Source: Zoroaster sp. YZ-2022 (lineage: Eukaryota > Echinodermata > Asteroidea > Forcipulatida > Zoroasteridae). Taken from it: DNA of 64,000 bases. The notes under the pieces are model-generated. The model did no database searches. It saw only the letters and a program-made list of their open reading frames with translations, and had not been told where the DNA came from. Location: contig CM055827.1 in assembly GCA_029582265.1 (NCBI GenBank), positions 5,652,471-5,716,470 on the forward strand, written 5' to 3'. Below, one piece after another: positions 22,339 to 33,077 of the stretch; the first letter of the stretch is position 1; every line of letters begins with the position of its first letter. Both the position numbers and the translations under genes were made by a program.

Positions 22339-23151
22339 CCCTAACTCCCTAGGCCCACTTGCTTACACATAACCTGAATCCTTCCTAACTCCCTAGGCCC
22401 ACATGCTTACACATAACCTGAATCCTTCCTAACTCCCTAGGCCCACTTGCTTACACATAACCTGAATCCTTCCTAACTCCCTAGGCCCATTTGCTTACAC
22501 ATAACCTGAATCCTTCCTAACTCCCTAGGCCCATTTGCTTACACATAACCTGAATCCTTCCTAACTCCCTAGGCCCTTTTGCTTACACATAACCTGAATC
22601 CTTCCTAACTCCCTAGGCCCACTTGCTTACACATAACCTGAATCCTTCCTAACTCCCTAGGCCCATTTGCTTACACATAACCTGAATCCTTCCTAACTCC
22701 CTCGGCCCATTTGCTTACACATAACCTGAATCCTTCCTAACTCCCTAGGCCCTTTTGCTTACACATAACCTGAATCCTTCCTAACTCCCTAGGCCCATTT
22801 GCTTACACATAACCTGAATCCTCCAAAATCCTTCAGTAGTAAAACAAGCACATGACATGTAAGCACACATGTGTTTCTAATCTGTGATACATACATGTAT
22901 GTACATGGCCAGGGACCCTCCCTGCATGCATGGAGCAATAAACAGTGTCCACTTACCCAAGCACTGACCTTGCAATCACTACAACAAACATGGATGTACA
23001 TGTACATGTACCATGGAAAGGCAAGTATGCCTAATAACCTCAATGCTCCAAAATCCTTCACTTTAGCAAAGAGCATGTAGCATGTAACCTCAATCCTTCA
23101 AGATCCTTCACTTTAGCAAAGAGGATTTTGGAGGATTTGGGAAGGTTAGGG
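22339..23151 (-). mobile_element. PB-1 element with 11-copy 44-bp array
   Basis: Reverse orientation: CCCTAACTCCCTAGGCCC at left and GGAAGGTTAGGG at right, TTAA at 22335-22338 and 23152-23155. The 44-bp unit is repeated about 11 times at 22345-22830. The body matches 8463-8852 (CATGCATGGAGCAATAAACAGTG-like text). Confidence 0.88.
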
Positions 23152-23215
23152 TTAATAAAATGCAGTATTTAAAAACATGTGGAAGGACCCAAGAGTTGAC
23201 ATTTTCACAGGGTTC

Positions 23216-23216
23216 C

Positions 23217-23248
<32 letters not shown>

Positions 23249-23249
23249 G
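23216..23249. repeat. C/T homopolymer run
   Basis: A poly-C run passing straight into poly-T; no retroposon body is attached. Confidence 0.9.
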
Positions 23250-24420
23250 GCTGTTGGCACTGTCACATATGTAATGCATTGGTCACAGTTATTTGTATTA
23301 TTTATTATTTTTTTCAATATGACCAACAATATTATTTTGTCCCAAATGGATATGTACAGCACCAGTTCATAGAAATCCACTCAATCTATTATGATACACA
23401 TCCACCCATACATGACTGTACATTTATCACGTAACCTTGAACCTTCTGAATAATAACACACAAGGTTTCTGAGTCCGAATAAACATCAGCAAATACCTGT
23501 ATTGGTCTTGTATTAAAATACACACATGTACATAAAAAATGAGTATCGGGAGTCTTTTGCATAACGGTCTGTGTATAATTAGGCAGATTTAATTTTTTTT
23601 TTTCACGAAGTCTTTACAAAGTCTTTACAAAATGTTTCCTGATGAATTAAAATTTAGGAGGATTTATGAAAAGCTCTTGAGGACAATCTCTTGAGATTTT
23701 CAAAGGGAATTTGTTATTTTGTTATAAATGTTTTGTTTTTTTTTGTAAAGGAATGGTGCTTTCATCTTAGAAAAAAAAACAATTTGAAATTAACAAAAAA
23801 GTTGCTGTTGGGTTTGCGGGAAAAAAACGTAACAGTTTTACATGTATCTTGTTTTCTCAAAAACGTGAGCATTTATCTGCATGTATTATGATGACAATTT
23901 ATAAGTTTTTTTTTGGCGATATATTTTTTGAAAGAGGGTTAAAATATCTACATTTCCAAGTACCAATGTTGTACATTTACCTTCCCTTTTATGGAAATTT
24001 ACTCAAAAACTGTTCAAGCAGCCAAAACATCTACCGTATATTTTATACACTTCTGTATGTACTTATCCTGAAATTGACTGTGGATTATTTGCCGAGCACA
24101 ACGGCTTGTTTAGATGAGACAGTGGGCCGGATAAATAAAAAGTAGCAATTGCTTTTACTAGTCATTTTCTTAAATCTTCATTAATAAAAGTGAGCAATTA
24201 CTTGCAAGTAATTGCTTCCAGTAGTTAGCAAAAGCAATTGCTATGATTTTTAAGCAATTACTAGAGAGATTAGCACTTGCTTGGAAGCATATAAATAAAC
24301 CAGACCTTTTACTAATGACTTGTACTTATTTGTAGCACTTGCTAATATTTTTACAAGATACTAAATGAGGAGCTTACGCATTTGCTAACACTTGCATGTT
24401 GCATTACTCCTGCCATCATG

Positions 24421-24560
24421 GCCGAGTTTATGCATGTAAGGGAACATGAAAAGGTGTACAATGAAAGAATAAATCGTGATGAAGTCAATCCTACCAGATA
24501 CCGGAAATTATTTCGGTTCAATTTTGAAAATTTGGAGTGGCTAGCAGCAGTCGAAGTACT
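24421..24560 (+). pseudogene. Harbinger nuclease N-terminal fragment
   Basis: From the ATG at 24419 the frame reads MAEFMHVREHEKVYNERINR and then YRKLFRFNFENLEWLA. An R/D-rich lead followed by RYRxxFRFxxExxxWL is the usual start of PIF/Harbinger transposases. The catalytic DDE part is absent. Similarity fades after about 24545, where the sequence continues into the opposite-strand Myb gene's 3' end. Confidence 0.6.
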
Positions 24561-24574
24561 TGGTTTGAAACCAG

Positions 24575-24941
24575 CAGAAATGGCGCATGGCATCTTCGTA
24601 ATAGTCGGGTTTTCATCCCCTTTGAAGATGTTGTACAGATCTTGTTCCCATGGAACCAAAACAATCTTCCTATTTCCTGTTTGCATTCCATCTGTTTTCT
24701 TCTTCACTTGACTTTTCATGTTTGCTATCTTTTTCAAAATTTGCTTCTCATCCATAGCTTTACCTGTGTTGGTAGCAATTGACATTTGTGCTTTTTAAAG
24801 TGCATTTGCCTTCATGTCTTTTACCCCCGGCAACTGACTTTTCTCGATTAGAACAGGGTACTCTTTGATTATACTAACGAACAGTTCGTTCAAAGATTGC
24901 TCACTATTTGTACCACTCCCCAATTCTTCGGCAGCATCCAT
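24575..24941 (-). pseudogene. Harbinger Myb/SANT-like protein, one stop codon
   Basis: From the ATG at 24941 the frame reads LNELFVSIIKEYPVLIEKSQ (first helix), meets one in-frame TAA at 24795-24797, then continues in the same frame with KQILKKIANMKSQVKKKTDG and NPTITKMPCAISAG. This is the pattern of the Myb/SANT-like accessory DNA-binding protein of Harbinger elements. The C-terminal end is lost at the deletion junction. A single stop suggests moderate age. Confidence 0.68.
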
Positions 24942-26254
24942 GTTGCTAACACATGCCTCATATACAACCACTAGGCTAATCGGAACTGACCTCCCATCAT
25001 TGTTATACCCATAAGCAATTGCTAACCCACCCAAGCAACAGGTGCTAGTCAAAGAAGAAGGTTATTTATACATTTTTAAGCAATTGCTTAACCTTGAGCT
25101 TTTACTTGTTAAGCAATTGCTATTGCTTGAGCTTTTACTAGATAAGCAATTGCTAACTTTTATTTATCCGGCCCAGTGTCTGTATAAACAATGGTGGATT
25201 CACTATTTAACATTTTAGCTCAAGTTTCCTGCTTATTTTGTTCATAAATAGTTGAGCAAAATACATTTCAAATTCCCAAGTCGGGCCGCATTTTGTGTTT
25301 TTTTTTCCTCTGTCCTCTACAAATGTTTATTTTGTAAATCAATGATAATTGGGATTTGCATTTCGGTATTCATATGTTTTTGGGGATTTTCAGTAGATTA
25401 ATTTTTCCGGTCCTTGAAAATGATTTTGATCGTCTTAATGCTGATTTAATTGAATTCAAAGCCTGTCTCAGCTGTCTGTCTGGGTTGATGGAAAGGACAT
25501 TCATTATCCATTAGGCCGAAGGGAAGTCAAGAGCTGGTTTATGGTTTGAGCACACCTCAGTGGCACACCGAGGAATTTCCCTTGAAGGGGGCTAACATTC
25601 TCATTTGCTCTCCCAGTATGGATCCTGGGAATTTAAGGGGGCTATGCCCTCCCCCAAGCATTATCACGTACATGTACCACCTCCCAACTCTCAGAATTTT
25701 TTTCATGAATAATGAAATAAAGATGCAAAAAATATTATTTGCGTCAAAAAGTTTATTAAAAAAGTCATTGGGTCTTGGATTTGTCGCTGGATCAGCTACA
25801 AAATTGGATATCCGCAATGCTGCTTTAAACAAAAGGTCACTCTAGCTCATCATTTAACAATGCTTAAGATAAATCCAAGAGTTTTTTATTTACGAAATGC
25901 ACAAATTTGCAATAAAAAAAGTCAAGGTCTGTAGGGAACGCACACAGCCAGAAAGCGAAGTGCTCATGTTGATGGTGGGAATCTAATGTAACCAAAGGTT
26001 AGTTGTGTGCGCGTGGTTTGTCAGCCTTGTCTGGATTACAAACTGATTATTCCTTCAATCAATTGTGAATTCATATAAAATGCGGCATGTACGTGTATGT
26101 TCTGAACAGATCAGGAAATTAACAAATGATTCTACAACATATTCTTACAATTTTCAGACAATTTTGTTCACTTATTCTCACATCACTTTGCCAATTTTGT
26201 ATTTTTAATAATTAAAAAAAAAAAAAAAAAAAGTCAACGTTACCAATTCATTAA

Positions 26255-26556
26255 CTCTCCTACTATAGCTGAACTAAAGCAGCAAGTAGCTAAAGTGGTC
26301 AAAATCAGTCAACTGCCTGTTTTGACTGTTGACCCAAATTTGACTGGTTTTTACTGTCATTTTGACCACCCTGAAACAATACCAGACAATGCTTTTACCA
26401 GTCAAAAACGGTCGACTTATTTTACCTGTAAATGCATTTACATGTATTACACGGAAGGTTTGACAGTGTTTGACTTTTAAGTGCACTAGATATACCTTGG
26501 CAAGTACATGTATATCAACATTTTGACTGATTTTGACCCTTGCAGTTACAGAAGGG
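26255..26556 (+). mobile_element. PB-4a element
   Basis: TTAA+CTCTCCTACTATAGCTGAAC at left; right end CAGAAGGG+TTAT is slightly mutated. Opposite orientation to 18812-19113. Confidence 0.75.
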
Positions 26557-26809
26557 TTATGTGTATGTTCCGCCCATGTTTTTGAAATTTTCACCATTGA
26601 TTCCTGTCAGTTATTGAAATTAATTAAACATTTTCCTTGTAAAAGGAGACAAATACTGAGACGAATGTCAGAGGCGTGTTTTCACTTGGGCACTTACAGA
26701 AATACAACTATCATGTAGTCAACAACATGGGTGGTGCATCATTATTTATTTAATTATTTGTTTCTTACATGTACATGTAGGTTTCAAGAATTAATTTACT
26801 ATTATTATA

Positions 26810-27041
26810 CAGGACTGTGATTTCTCGGGATTTGTCCTGATTTCAGGATTTTATTTATTTATTTTTTTACAAATCTCCTTTTTCTTGAAAGGAGAGAAGT
26901 AGCCACCAAGGAAAGAAAGAAGTAGCCTGTATTGTGTCCAAACCTCTAGTTTGTGCTTTGTCCTCAAGACCAAAGGGAGACCCAGGCCCGCTACCCATTT
27001 TTCAGGACTTTTTTTTTTACTTTTGTCAAATCACACCCCTG
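26810..27041 (+). mobile_element. CG6 element
   Basis: CAGGACTGTGATTTCTCGGG to CACACCCCTG. Flanks are TAT-rich (ATTATA/ATTATT), consistent with a 6-bp duplication. Confidence 0.75.
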
Positions 27042-27355
27042 ATTATTATTAAAAACAAAAGGAAATTTTTTTATTAATTTTTTTTTTTTTTTTCATTTAT
27101 TCTAGATGTACCCCGGTATTCATTTCAATTATCAAGAAATTGTGCAGTAAAATATCTGTGTACGAATTGTAGTTTACATACATGTGGTGGCTTGCGGACT
27201 TCATGCTTAACATGATTACAAAATTCAGAGTTAACTCTCAACTGGGTTGAAAAAACAAGAAAATGTGATTTGAATCTTCAGCGGAGATCAAGATACAAGT
27301 TGAGTGGTCTGTGGGGGTGTGTGAGACAGTGTCATGTAACCCTCATGTAGCCTAA

Positions 27356-27481
27356 CGTCACGCTTTGAGCTAGAGGCGCGTGAATTACGCCAGATCCTGG
27401 CCATGCAGCCGCCATATTTTTCCTGATGCTGAACTTTGACCTTGGTTGGTAGCTAGCGTGCAAGCCTCGAAGCGTGACGTC
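27356..27481. repeat. Short inverted repeat (GTCACGCTTTGAG)
   Basis: ACGTCACGCTTTGAGCTAGA and GCCTCGAAGCGTGACGT face each other 125 bp apart; possible very short MITE. Confidence 0.45.
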
Positions 27482-28127
27482 AGATCTTCTGCACAACACG
27501 TTAACGTATCTAATGAAATCCGTTGAGTGGTACGCCTGGAGCCTACAGTGTATATCATTGATAGGATATAGACAGGGGACCAGTCAACCCTCACATGCAG
27601 CACATTTTCTTCTCTTTCTTTTCCATCTTTATTTCACTCTATTAAAAAAAAAAAATTGATAACTGGGTGAGTTTACAGTTGGCATTCACAATATGTGTAG
27701 AACCCTGCCACACATGTTTGGCAATGTTAAACATTTTGTATGCAAACGAATGATTTTTCTTGTCGCAAAATGTTATGTACACATCACAATTTGCAAATCA
27801 AAATTCAAGGTTTACGAATCAAAAATTAGCATCACAGATGCGCACAGATATTTTTCTGCCCAGAAACATCGCTATGTTAAGTGCCATTATTTGACCAGAA
27901 ATTATTTTTATTGCGCTGCTTCATAAATTTGTTAATTAAATTCACTTAATTATTCTTTACCCATGCCCTAGTAAATTATTTAGTAAAATAACTAATTTGA
28001 AAGAAGTGAAGTTCTTTTTTTTTTTTTTACTAGGGACAGAGCAGTGTACAGAATTAAACTAAATATTTCACAAAAATTAAGATCCACACGGAATTTACAT
28101 TTTAGGTGTTCATGTATGCATCTTTAA

Positions 28128-28383
28128 CCAGTTCGCGTCGGGAATAAAAAAGTTTTTCAGAACCCCCGTGGCGGGTTTATTTTTACCGCACAAACACGAA
28201 CAATGGTGCTCACCAGAGCGTGACCGGGGAGACCGCATCTTCCACCGTATGCTTATGGCTCGTTGCCACGTCGGCCGGGAATCTATACAAAATTCCCGAG
28301 AATCCTGTGGCGTGTTTAGACGTTCTCCGATCCGCTGTCCAAAAAAAAATGTGCGTGTATACACGGCCTCCGACGCGAACTAG
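28128..28383 (-). mobile_element. PB-3 element
   Basis: TTAA at 28124-28127 and 28384-28387; ends CCAGTTCGCGTCGGGAATAA / GACGCGAACTAG. The interior is unusually CpG-rich for the window. Confidence 0.85.
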
Positions 28384-28683
28384 TTAAAGATGTACATGTA
28401 ATGCTCATTTTTGTTTCTATTCTAAGAGGAATTTTCAGAGTCCCGCTATTTTACTTAGGGGAAAGGGGGAAAAAAATGCTATAAAATTGTAAATTTCTCA
28501 AAGTAATCATTGGGCCTGTGATTTCTCAGGATTTTTCCTGATTTCAGGATTTTTACAAATCTTCCTTTGCCTCAATATTTTCTTGGAAGAGGAAAGAAGT
28601 AGCCTGTATTGTGTCCAATCCTCTAGTTTCTTGTTTGTGGGGATGTGGAGAGTCTGTAAATCCTCCAAAATTAAACATCCAGG

Positions 28684-28862
28684 CAAGGTGTTAGCCAGGA
28701 TTTAGAACCAGGGTGTCCAAATTTGCTGGAAATATCAAAACAGGGTGTCCGAATTGTTCACTTACAATACTTTTACATGTAAATGACATATGAAGTAGAG
28801 TGCCCAAAATTTAAACTGTGTGTCCAAAAGACACCCAGACAACCCCTATGGCTAATACTATG
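28684..28862 (+). mobile_element. CAAGGTGTTAGCC element, 8-bp TSD
   Basis: CAAGGTGTTAGCCAGG to GGCTAATACTATG. CATCCAGG before and CATCCATG after (7 of 8). Uninterrupted CG6 copies read CATCCAGGAGGTTCAG here, giving the empty site. Confidence 0.78.
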
Positions 28863-28867
28863 CATCC

Positions 28868-29336
28868 ATGTGGTTCAGGGGGCTTTGTCCTCTAGACCAA
28901 AGGGAGACCCAGGCCCACTACCCACAGGAGGTTCAGGGGGCTTTGTCCTCTAGACCAAAGGGAGACCCAGGCCCACTACCCACAGGAGGTTCAGGGGGTT
29001 TTGTCCTCTAGACCAAAGGGAGACCCAGGCCCGCTACCCACAGGAGGTTCAGGGGGGTTTGTCCTCTAGACCAAAAGGAGACCCAGGCCCTCTACCCACA
29101 GGAGGTTCAGGGGGTTTTGTCCTCTAGACCAAAGGGAGACCCAGGCCCACTACCCACAGGAGGTTCAGGGGGTTTTGTCCTCTAGACCAAAGGGAGACCC
29201 AGGCCCACTACCCACAGGAGGTTCAGGGGGTTTTGTCCTCTAGACCAAAGGGAGACCCAGGCACACTACCCACAGGAGGTTCAGGGGGTTTTGTCCTCTA
29301 GACCAAAGGGAGACCCAGGCACACTACCCACTTTTC
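28868..29336 (+). repeat. 58-bp tandem repeat, 8 copies
   Basis: Units start at 28925, 28983, 29041, 29099 and so on: CAGGAGGTTCAGGGGGCTTT, then GTCCTCTAGACCAAAGGGAG and ACCCAGGCCCACTACCCA. This is an amplified CG6 segment. Confidence 0.97.
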
Positions 29337-29807
29337 AGGATTTGTTATTTTTATCAAATCACACTCCTGAATCGTGAGAAGTATGGTTTTTCAGTAAAAC
29401 AACATGCATGTCGCAAAATGATTTTTTTTGTGGGTCCAGATGTTAATTAATTTTGGGACATAAATTAATGTTAAAAAGATGCTTCAACAACTATTTTGTG
29501 AAATGTCTCACTTCATAGGTATTTCTTTTTCTTTTCTAAAAGAATGTTTTTGATAGAATAATGGAAAAACAGGCAATGTATCTTCAGTGTTGACCTTTTG
29601 GGATTAATAATTTGCAGAGTAATAAACCCAATATATTCTGACTGTAAATTTAGTGTTTAAATGCATTTCAATTGTACAATAAAACATTTTTATCAAATCA
29701 AAAATTTAAATCAAATCATGCGAATGACACGTTACTAAATTTGGTTGTATCACGTTTTGAAAAAAATATGTTTTGATAACATGGTATCTTTTTTTTCTCC
29801 ATTCCAG

Positions 29808-29938
29808 ACAAGCTCGTCTGCGTTGATGGCCGCAATTCAACTCGGCATCGGTCATTCAGTTGGAAGTCTATCCGCCAAACCAGAGAGGGACGTCTTATTA
29901 CAAGACTTTGCTGTCGTCGAGAGTATTTTCTTCCCTAG
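29808..29938 (+). CDS. PIP5K1: PIP5K1 exon 3
   Basis: 131 bp; acceptor TTTTTTCTCCATTCCAG; donor AG|GTGAAT, phase 2. It encodes [20 protein letters not shown] then [20 protein letters not shown], the start of the kinase N-lobe. Vertebrate type I enzymes read TTSSALKGAIQLGI...KPERDVLMQDF at the same position. The codon for serine after FFP is split AG|C with exon 4. Residues 35-78. Confidence 0.97.
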
Positions 29939-30149
29939 GTGAATATCGTTCTATTGATCTAACTTGTGTAATCTTGTTAACCAGTGGTTGTGAAGAACGC
30001 TCTTGAGAAAGCAGAATTTGACACACATACATATATGTACAAGGATGAATTTTCAATGAAATGTAAAGTCAGCGTTGCCTATGCATGTATGTACAATGCA
30101 GACGACAGCACTGATAAAATGACAATTCTTTTGTATCTTGGACTGATAC

Positions 30150-30262
30150 TGTATAGATTGAGACGTCTGCACTAGGAGGTCGTGGGTCCAAATTCCACCC
30201 GAGTTGCCTGTGGAATTTTTCCACAGACACTTGGAAAGCACTAAAGGAAAACACTCAGAATC
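30150..30262 (+). mobile_element. SINE-1 fragment
   Basis: GTCTGCACTAGGAGGTCGTG, a mutated B box GGGTCCAAATTCCACCC and CACAGACACTTGGAAAGCAC match 36554-36732 and 51531-51664. Confidence 0.7.
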
Positions 30263-30344
30263 AAATCAAAGACGGATAGTTTTAGACATAGTGTTGTGCA
30301 TAAGATGAACAGCGCCCTCATTGCGTGCTCCATTATCCTGTTCG

Positions 30345-30660
30345 TACATGTAAGTCGATATGTAATACGCCCCCGCTTCTTTTCGCTACTTCTGGTTCCA
30401 AAGCTGGCATATTGTTGTGTAATCTAACCCAAATTCCTTGATTTTTAACGTTCAAAGGTGATTATTGAGGTAGAAATCGACTTTGTTAATAAGATTGTGA
30501 GTCTTTCAACACATAATGCAAGTCCCAAGCTTTCTAATTTCTTGCGTAAATCCTTAAAGAAAAGGGTGGTCAGTGCATTTCCAATGGGCTTCTGATGATC
30601 GTTGAAGCCAGCACGCGTGCAGTGGGCATGGTTTATGTTGGAATTACGTCACATTTACCA
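30345..30660 (+). repeat. 300-bp interspersed repeat, uninterrupted copy
   Basis: CGCTACTTCTGGTTCCAAAG, TTCCTTGATTTTTAACGTTC, GACTTTGTTAATAAGATT and CCAATGGGCTTCTGATGATC are found reverse-complemented at 54265-54850. Here the site GTTAATAAG is intact, whereas the other copy holds a PB-3 element. Confidence 0.85.
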
Positions 30661-30718
30661 AGAGGATTGAGTCGGTTTGTGTATGTCTGTTTGTAAACAT
30701 TTGTATTCCTGTAGATTT

Positions 30719-31218
30719 GCCCGTTTGTCTTTCTTGTCTGTTTGTCTTGTCAGTGTCTGCCTGTCTTGTCTGTTTGTCTTGTCAGTGTTTGCCTGTCTTG
30801 TCTGTTTGCCTTGTCAGTGTTTGTCTGTTTGTCTTGTCAGTGATTGTCTGTTTGTCTGGTCAGTGTTTGTCTTGTCTGTTTGTCTGTCTTGTCAGTGTTT
30901 GTCTGTTTGTCTGTTTGTCTTGTCAGTGTTTGCCTGCCTTGTCAGTTTGTCTTGTCAGTGTTTGCCTGCCTTGTCTGTTTGTCTTGTCAGTGTTTGCCTG
31001 CCTTGTCAGTTTGTCTTGTCAGTGTTTGCCTGTCTTGTCTGTTTGTCTTGTCTGTTTGTCTTGTCAGTGTCTGCCTGTCTTGTCTGTTTGTCTTGTCAGT
31101 GTCTGCCTGTCTTGTCTGTTTGTCTTGTCAGTGTCTGCCTGTCTTGTCTGTTTGTCTTGTCAGTGTCTGCCTGTCTTGTCTGTTTGTCTTGTCAGTGTTT
31201 GTCTTTCTTGTCTGTGTT
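30719..31218 (+). repeat. 32-bp C/T/G-rich tandem repeat
   Basis: Unit GTCAGTGTCTGCCTGTCTTG plus TCTGTTTGTCTT, about 15 imperfect copies. Because 32 is not a multiple of 3 and the unit lacks stops, all three + frames are open and give the same CLSCLFVLSV-type peptide. It is not a gene. Confidence 0.95.
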
Positions 31219-31939
31219 TTATCTCTGTCGTTCTTCCCAACCCCCGGCTTTGCGTTCAGGCCATTTTTTCTAACACAGTCTCATCTTACATGTACCATTA
31301 CACTGCATTTAACTATTTACTCATGGTGGTTTACATAGCCACCAATGTGGGTGTTTATTTACTTGTATCCTCTGTCTGTGGTTGTTGTCAATTTATTTAT
31401 TAGTGCATATGTTAATAATTACCCATGTTGACATTTTCATTTTACTTTGGTCCTTCATTAAAGTTACACGTATCTGTGATTCTGTTTGTCTAGCCTTTCC
31501 ATTTTTACCTTAACATTTTTTTTCTTAAAGGCATTGAAATTTGGGGAAATACCACGAGTGAACAGGAGGACTGTAATTCTCCAATAATTTGAATTTTTCT
31601 GTCAAAAGCCAACATCCACTCGTACATGTAATTAAGTATGTAGATGGTTTTCCTTTATAAGATTGCATGTACAGACATTGGTGTGCCACATGTAACACTG
31701 TACATATGTTATTGCATGAAACCATTGATTTTCATGTTGAACACTGTTTAATACATGTACAAATAACAATGGAACACAATTATCATTCATTCAATTATCA
31801 AGTCATTCGCCAAAAAAACAATTAAGTTTTTATGTACACACCTGTCTACATACATATGTAAATTATGGATGCATGTTTTGTATAATGACCTTTTTTCCAA
31901 CAGTGTATTTTGACTTGAACCCCTTTTGATCACCATTAA

Positions 31940-32194
31940 CCAGTTCGCGTCGGAGGCCGTGTATACACGAAAAAATTTTTGGGACAGCGGATCGGAGAGC
32001 GTCTAAACACGCCACAGGATTCTCGGGAATATTTGTATAGATTCCCGGTCGACGTGGCAACGAGCCATAAGCATACGGTGGAAGATGCGGTCTCCCCGGC
32101 CACGCTCTGGTGAGCACCATTGGTCGTGTTTGTGCGGTAAAAATAAACCCGCCACGGGGTTCGGAAAAACTTTTTTATTCCCGGTGCGAACTGG
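31940..32194 (+). mobile_element. PB-3 element
   Basis: TTAA at 31936-31939 and 32195-32198; ends CCAGTTCGCGTCGG / CCGGTGCGAACTGG. The right TTAA abuts the next PB-1 element. Confidence 0.87.
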
Positions 32195-32200
32195 TTAAAA

Positions 32201-32380
32201 CCCTAACCCCTAGGTATTCTGGCTAGGAACCTTCCTGAATCTTCCAAAATCCATGGCCTGTACTTCTTTCCAGGTAGTAATTTTGTCCCATTTGAAGAGG
32301 TGAAAGTACCAGTTTCTAACAGTGCTGAATTTTCCGAAAAAGTGCCCCTTGGAGGATTTTGCAGGATGGGGTGGTTAGGG
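32201..32380 (+). mobile_element. PB-1b element (short, with ATTCTGGCTAGGAACC)
   Basis: CCCTAACCCCTAGGTATTCT to GGGGTGGTTAGGG. Ends 49 bp before exon 4. Same subfamily as 38515-38748, 40652-40900 and 53711-53955. Confidence 0.75.
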
Positions 32381-32429
32381 TAAAAAATGTGTCTGTATTT
32401 TCATTGATTTCTTGTCAATCATGTTACAG

Positions 32430-32547
32430 CGAAGGGAGCAACATAACGCCAGCGCACAGCTACCCAGACTTCAGGTTCAAGACGTACGCACCGATTGCCT
32501 TCCGCTACTTCCGAGAATTGTTCGGGATTCAGCCGGATGACTTCCTG
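32430..32547 (+). CDS. PIP5K1: PIP5K1 exon 4
   Basis: 118 bp; acceptor TCATGTTACAG; donor CTG|GTGAGT. It encodes [34 protein letters not shown] and PDDFL. The block FKTYAPxAFRxxRxxFGI is a PIPK N-lobe signature; EGSN(I/L)TPAH and PDD are type I-specific. Ends in phase 0. Residues 78-117. Vertebrates have Tyr-Leu where this has Phe-Leu after PDD. Confidence 0.97.
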
Positions 32548-32620
32548 GTGAGTCAAAAATTGTCACCCCTGATTATGGGGGGGTGGGTGTTGAAGAAAAA
32601 TGGCCCCCTAGTTTAGATAC

Positions 32621-33077
32621 CAGGCCTGTGATTTCTCAGGATTTTGTGCCAGATCTCTCTTTGCCTCAAAATGTCCTTGAAGGGAAAAGAAGTAGCCATC
32701 AAGGAAAGAAAGAAGTAGCCTGTATTGTGTCCAAACCTCTAGTTCTTTGGGGGTTTTTTTTGGGGGGGGGAATGTGGAGTCTGTAAATCCTCCAAAATTA
32801 AACATCCAGGACATTCAGGGGGCTTTGTCCTCTAGACCAAGGGGAGACCCAGGTCCGCTACCCACAGGAGGTTCAGGGGGCTTTGTCCTCTAGACCAAAG
32901 GGAGACCCAGGTCCGCTACCCACAGGAGGTTCAGTGGGCTTTGTCCTCTAGACCAAAGGGAGACCCAGGTCCGCTACCCACAGGAGGTTCAGTGGGCTTT
33001 GTCCTCTAGACCAAGGGGAGACCCAGGTCCGCTACACATTTTTCAGGATTTTTTACTTTTGTCAAATCACACCCCTG
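32621..33077 (+). mobile_element. CG6 element with 58-bp array, perfect 6-bp TSD
   Basis: CAGGCCTGTGATTTCTCAGG to CACACCCCTG; AGATAC outside both ends (32615-32620, 33078-33083). The same 58-bp segment as at 28868 is repeated four times (about 32810-33034), with its own shared variants (GGTCCGCTACCC), so the amplification is independent. Confidence 0.88.

Larger units (their letters stand above)
24124..25174. mobile_element. PIF/Harbinger element, internally deleted
   Basis: Inverted ends GGGCCGGATAAATAAAA with AGT repeated outside (24121-24123, 25175-25177), a 3-bp duplication. It carries remnants of a + strand nuclease N-terminus and a - strand Myb-like gene, the two-gene convergent layout typical of animal Harbingers. 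Both subterminal regions are packed with the palindrome AAGCAATTGCTT and variants. Confidence 0.82.
28511..29369 (+). mobile_element. CG6 element with nested insertion and 58-bp array
   Basis: TGGGCCTGTGATTTCTCAGG to CACACTCCTG; flanks AATCAT/AATCGT (5 of 6). Interrupted at 28684-28862 by a hAT-like element; its 3' part is amplified at 28868-29336. Confidence 0.82.
10668..29807 (+). other. PIP5K1 intron 2 (19.1 kb)
   Basis: Besides the listed elements, the stretches 10668-11404, 11717-13006, 15300-15780, 16615-18025, 19114-19860, 21357-22123, 23156-24123, 25178-26250, 27482-28123 and 29376-29807 show no gene and no classified repeat. 11030-11210, 12250-12420 and 29440-29540 resemble each other weakly (GGGACCCA...ATAAATGAATTTC) and may be an old repeat. 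Confidence 0.85.
29939..32429 (+). other. PIP5K1 intron 3
   Basis: Holds a SINE-1 fragment, a 300-bp interspersed repeat, a 32-bp array, PB-3 and PB-1. Nothing is recognised in 31240-31935. Confidence 0.85.

Noticed and set aside
24124..25174. 5-bp duplication CAGTG for the Harbinger element
   Set aside because: Also readable from the flanks, but it would make the TIR start one base later; the 3-bp AGT reading gives longer TIRs and fits the encoded proteins.
30677..31403. Long + strand frames of 164-228 codons (CLSCLFVLSV repeats) as a membrane protein gene
   Set aside because: They are three frames of one 32-bp tandem repeat without stops; no start context, no splice-compatible structure.
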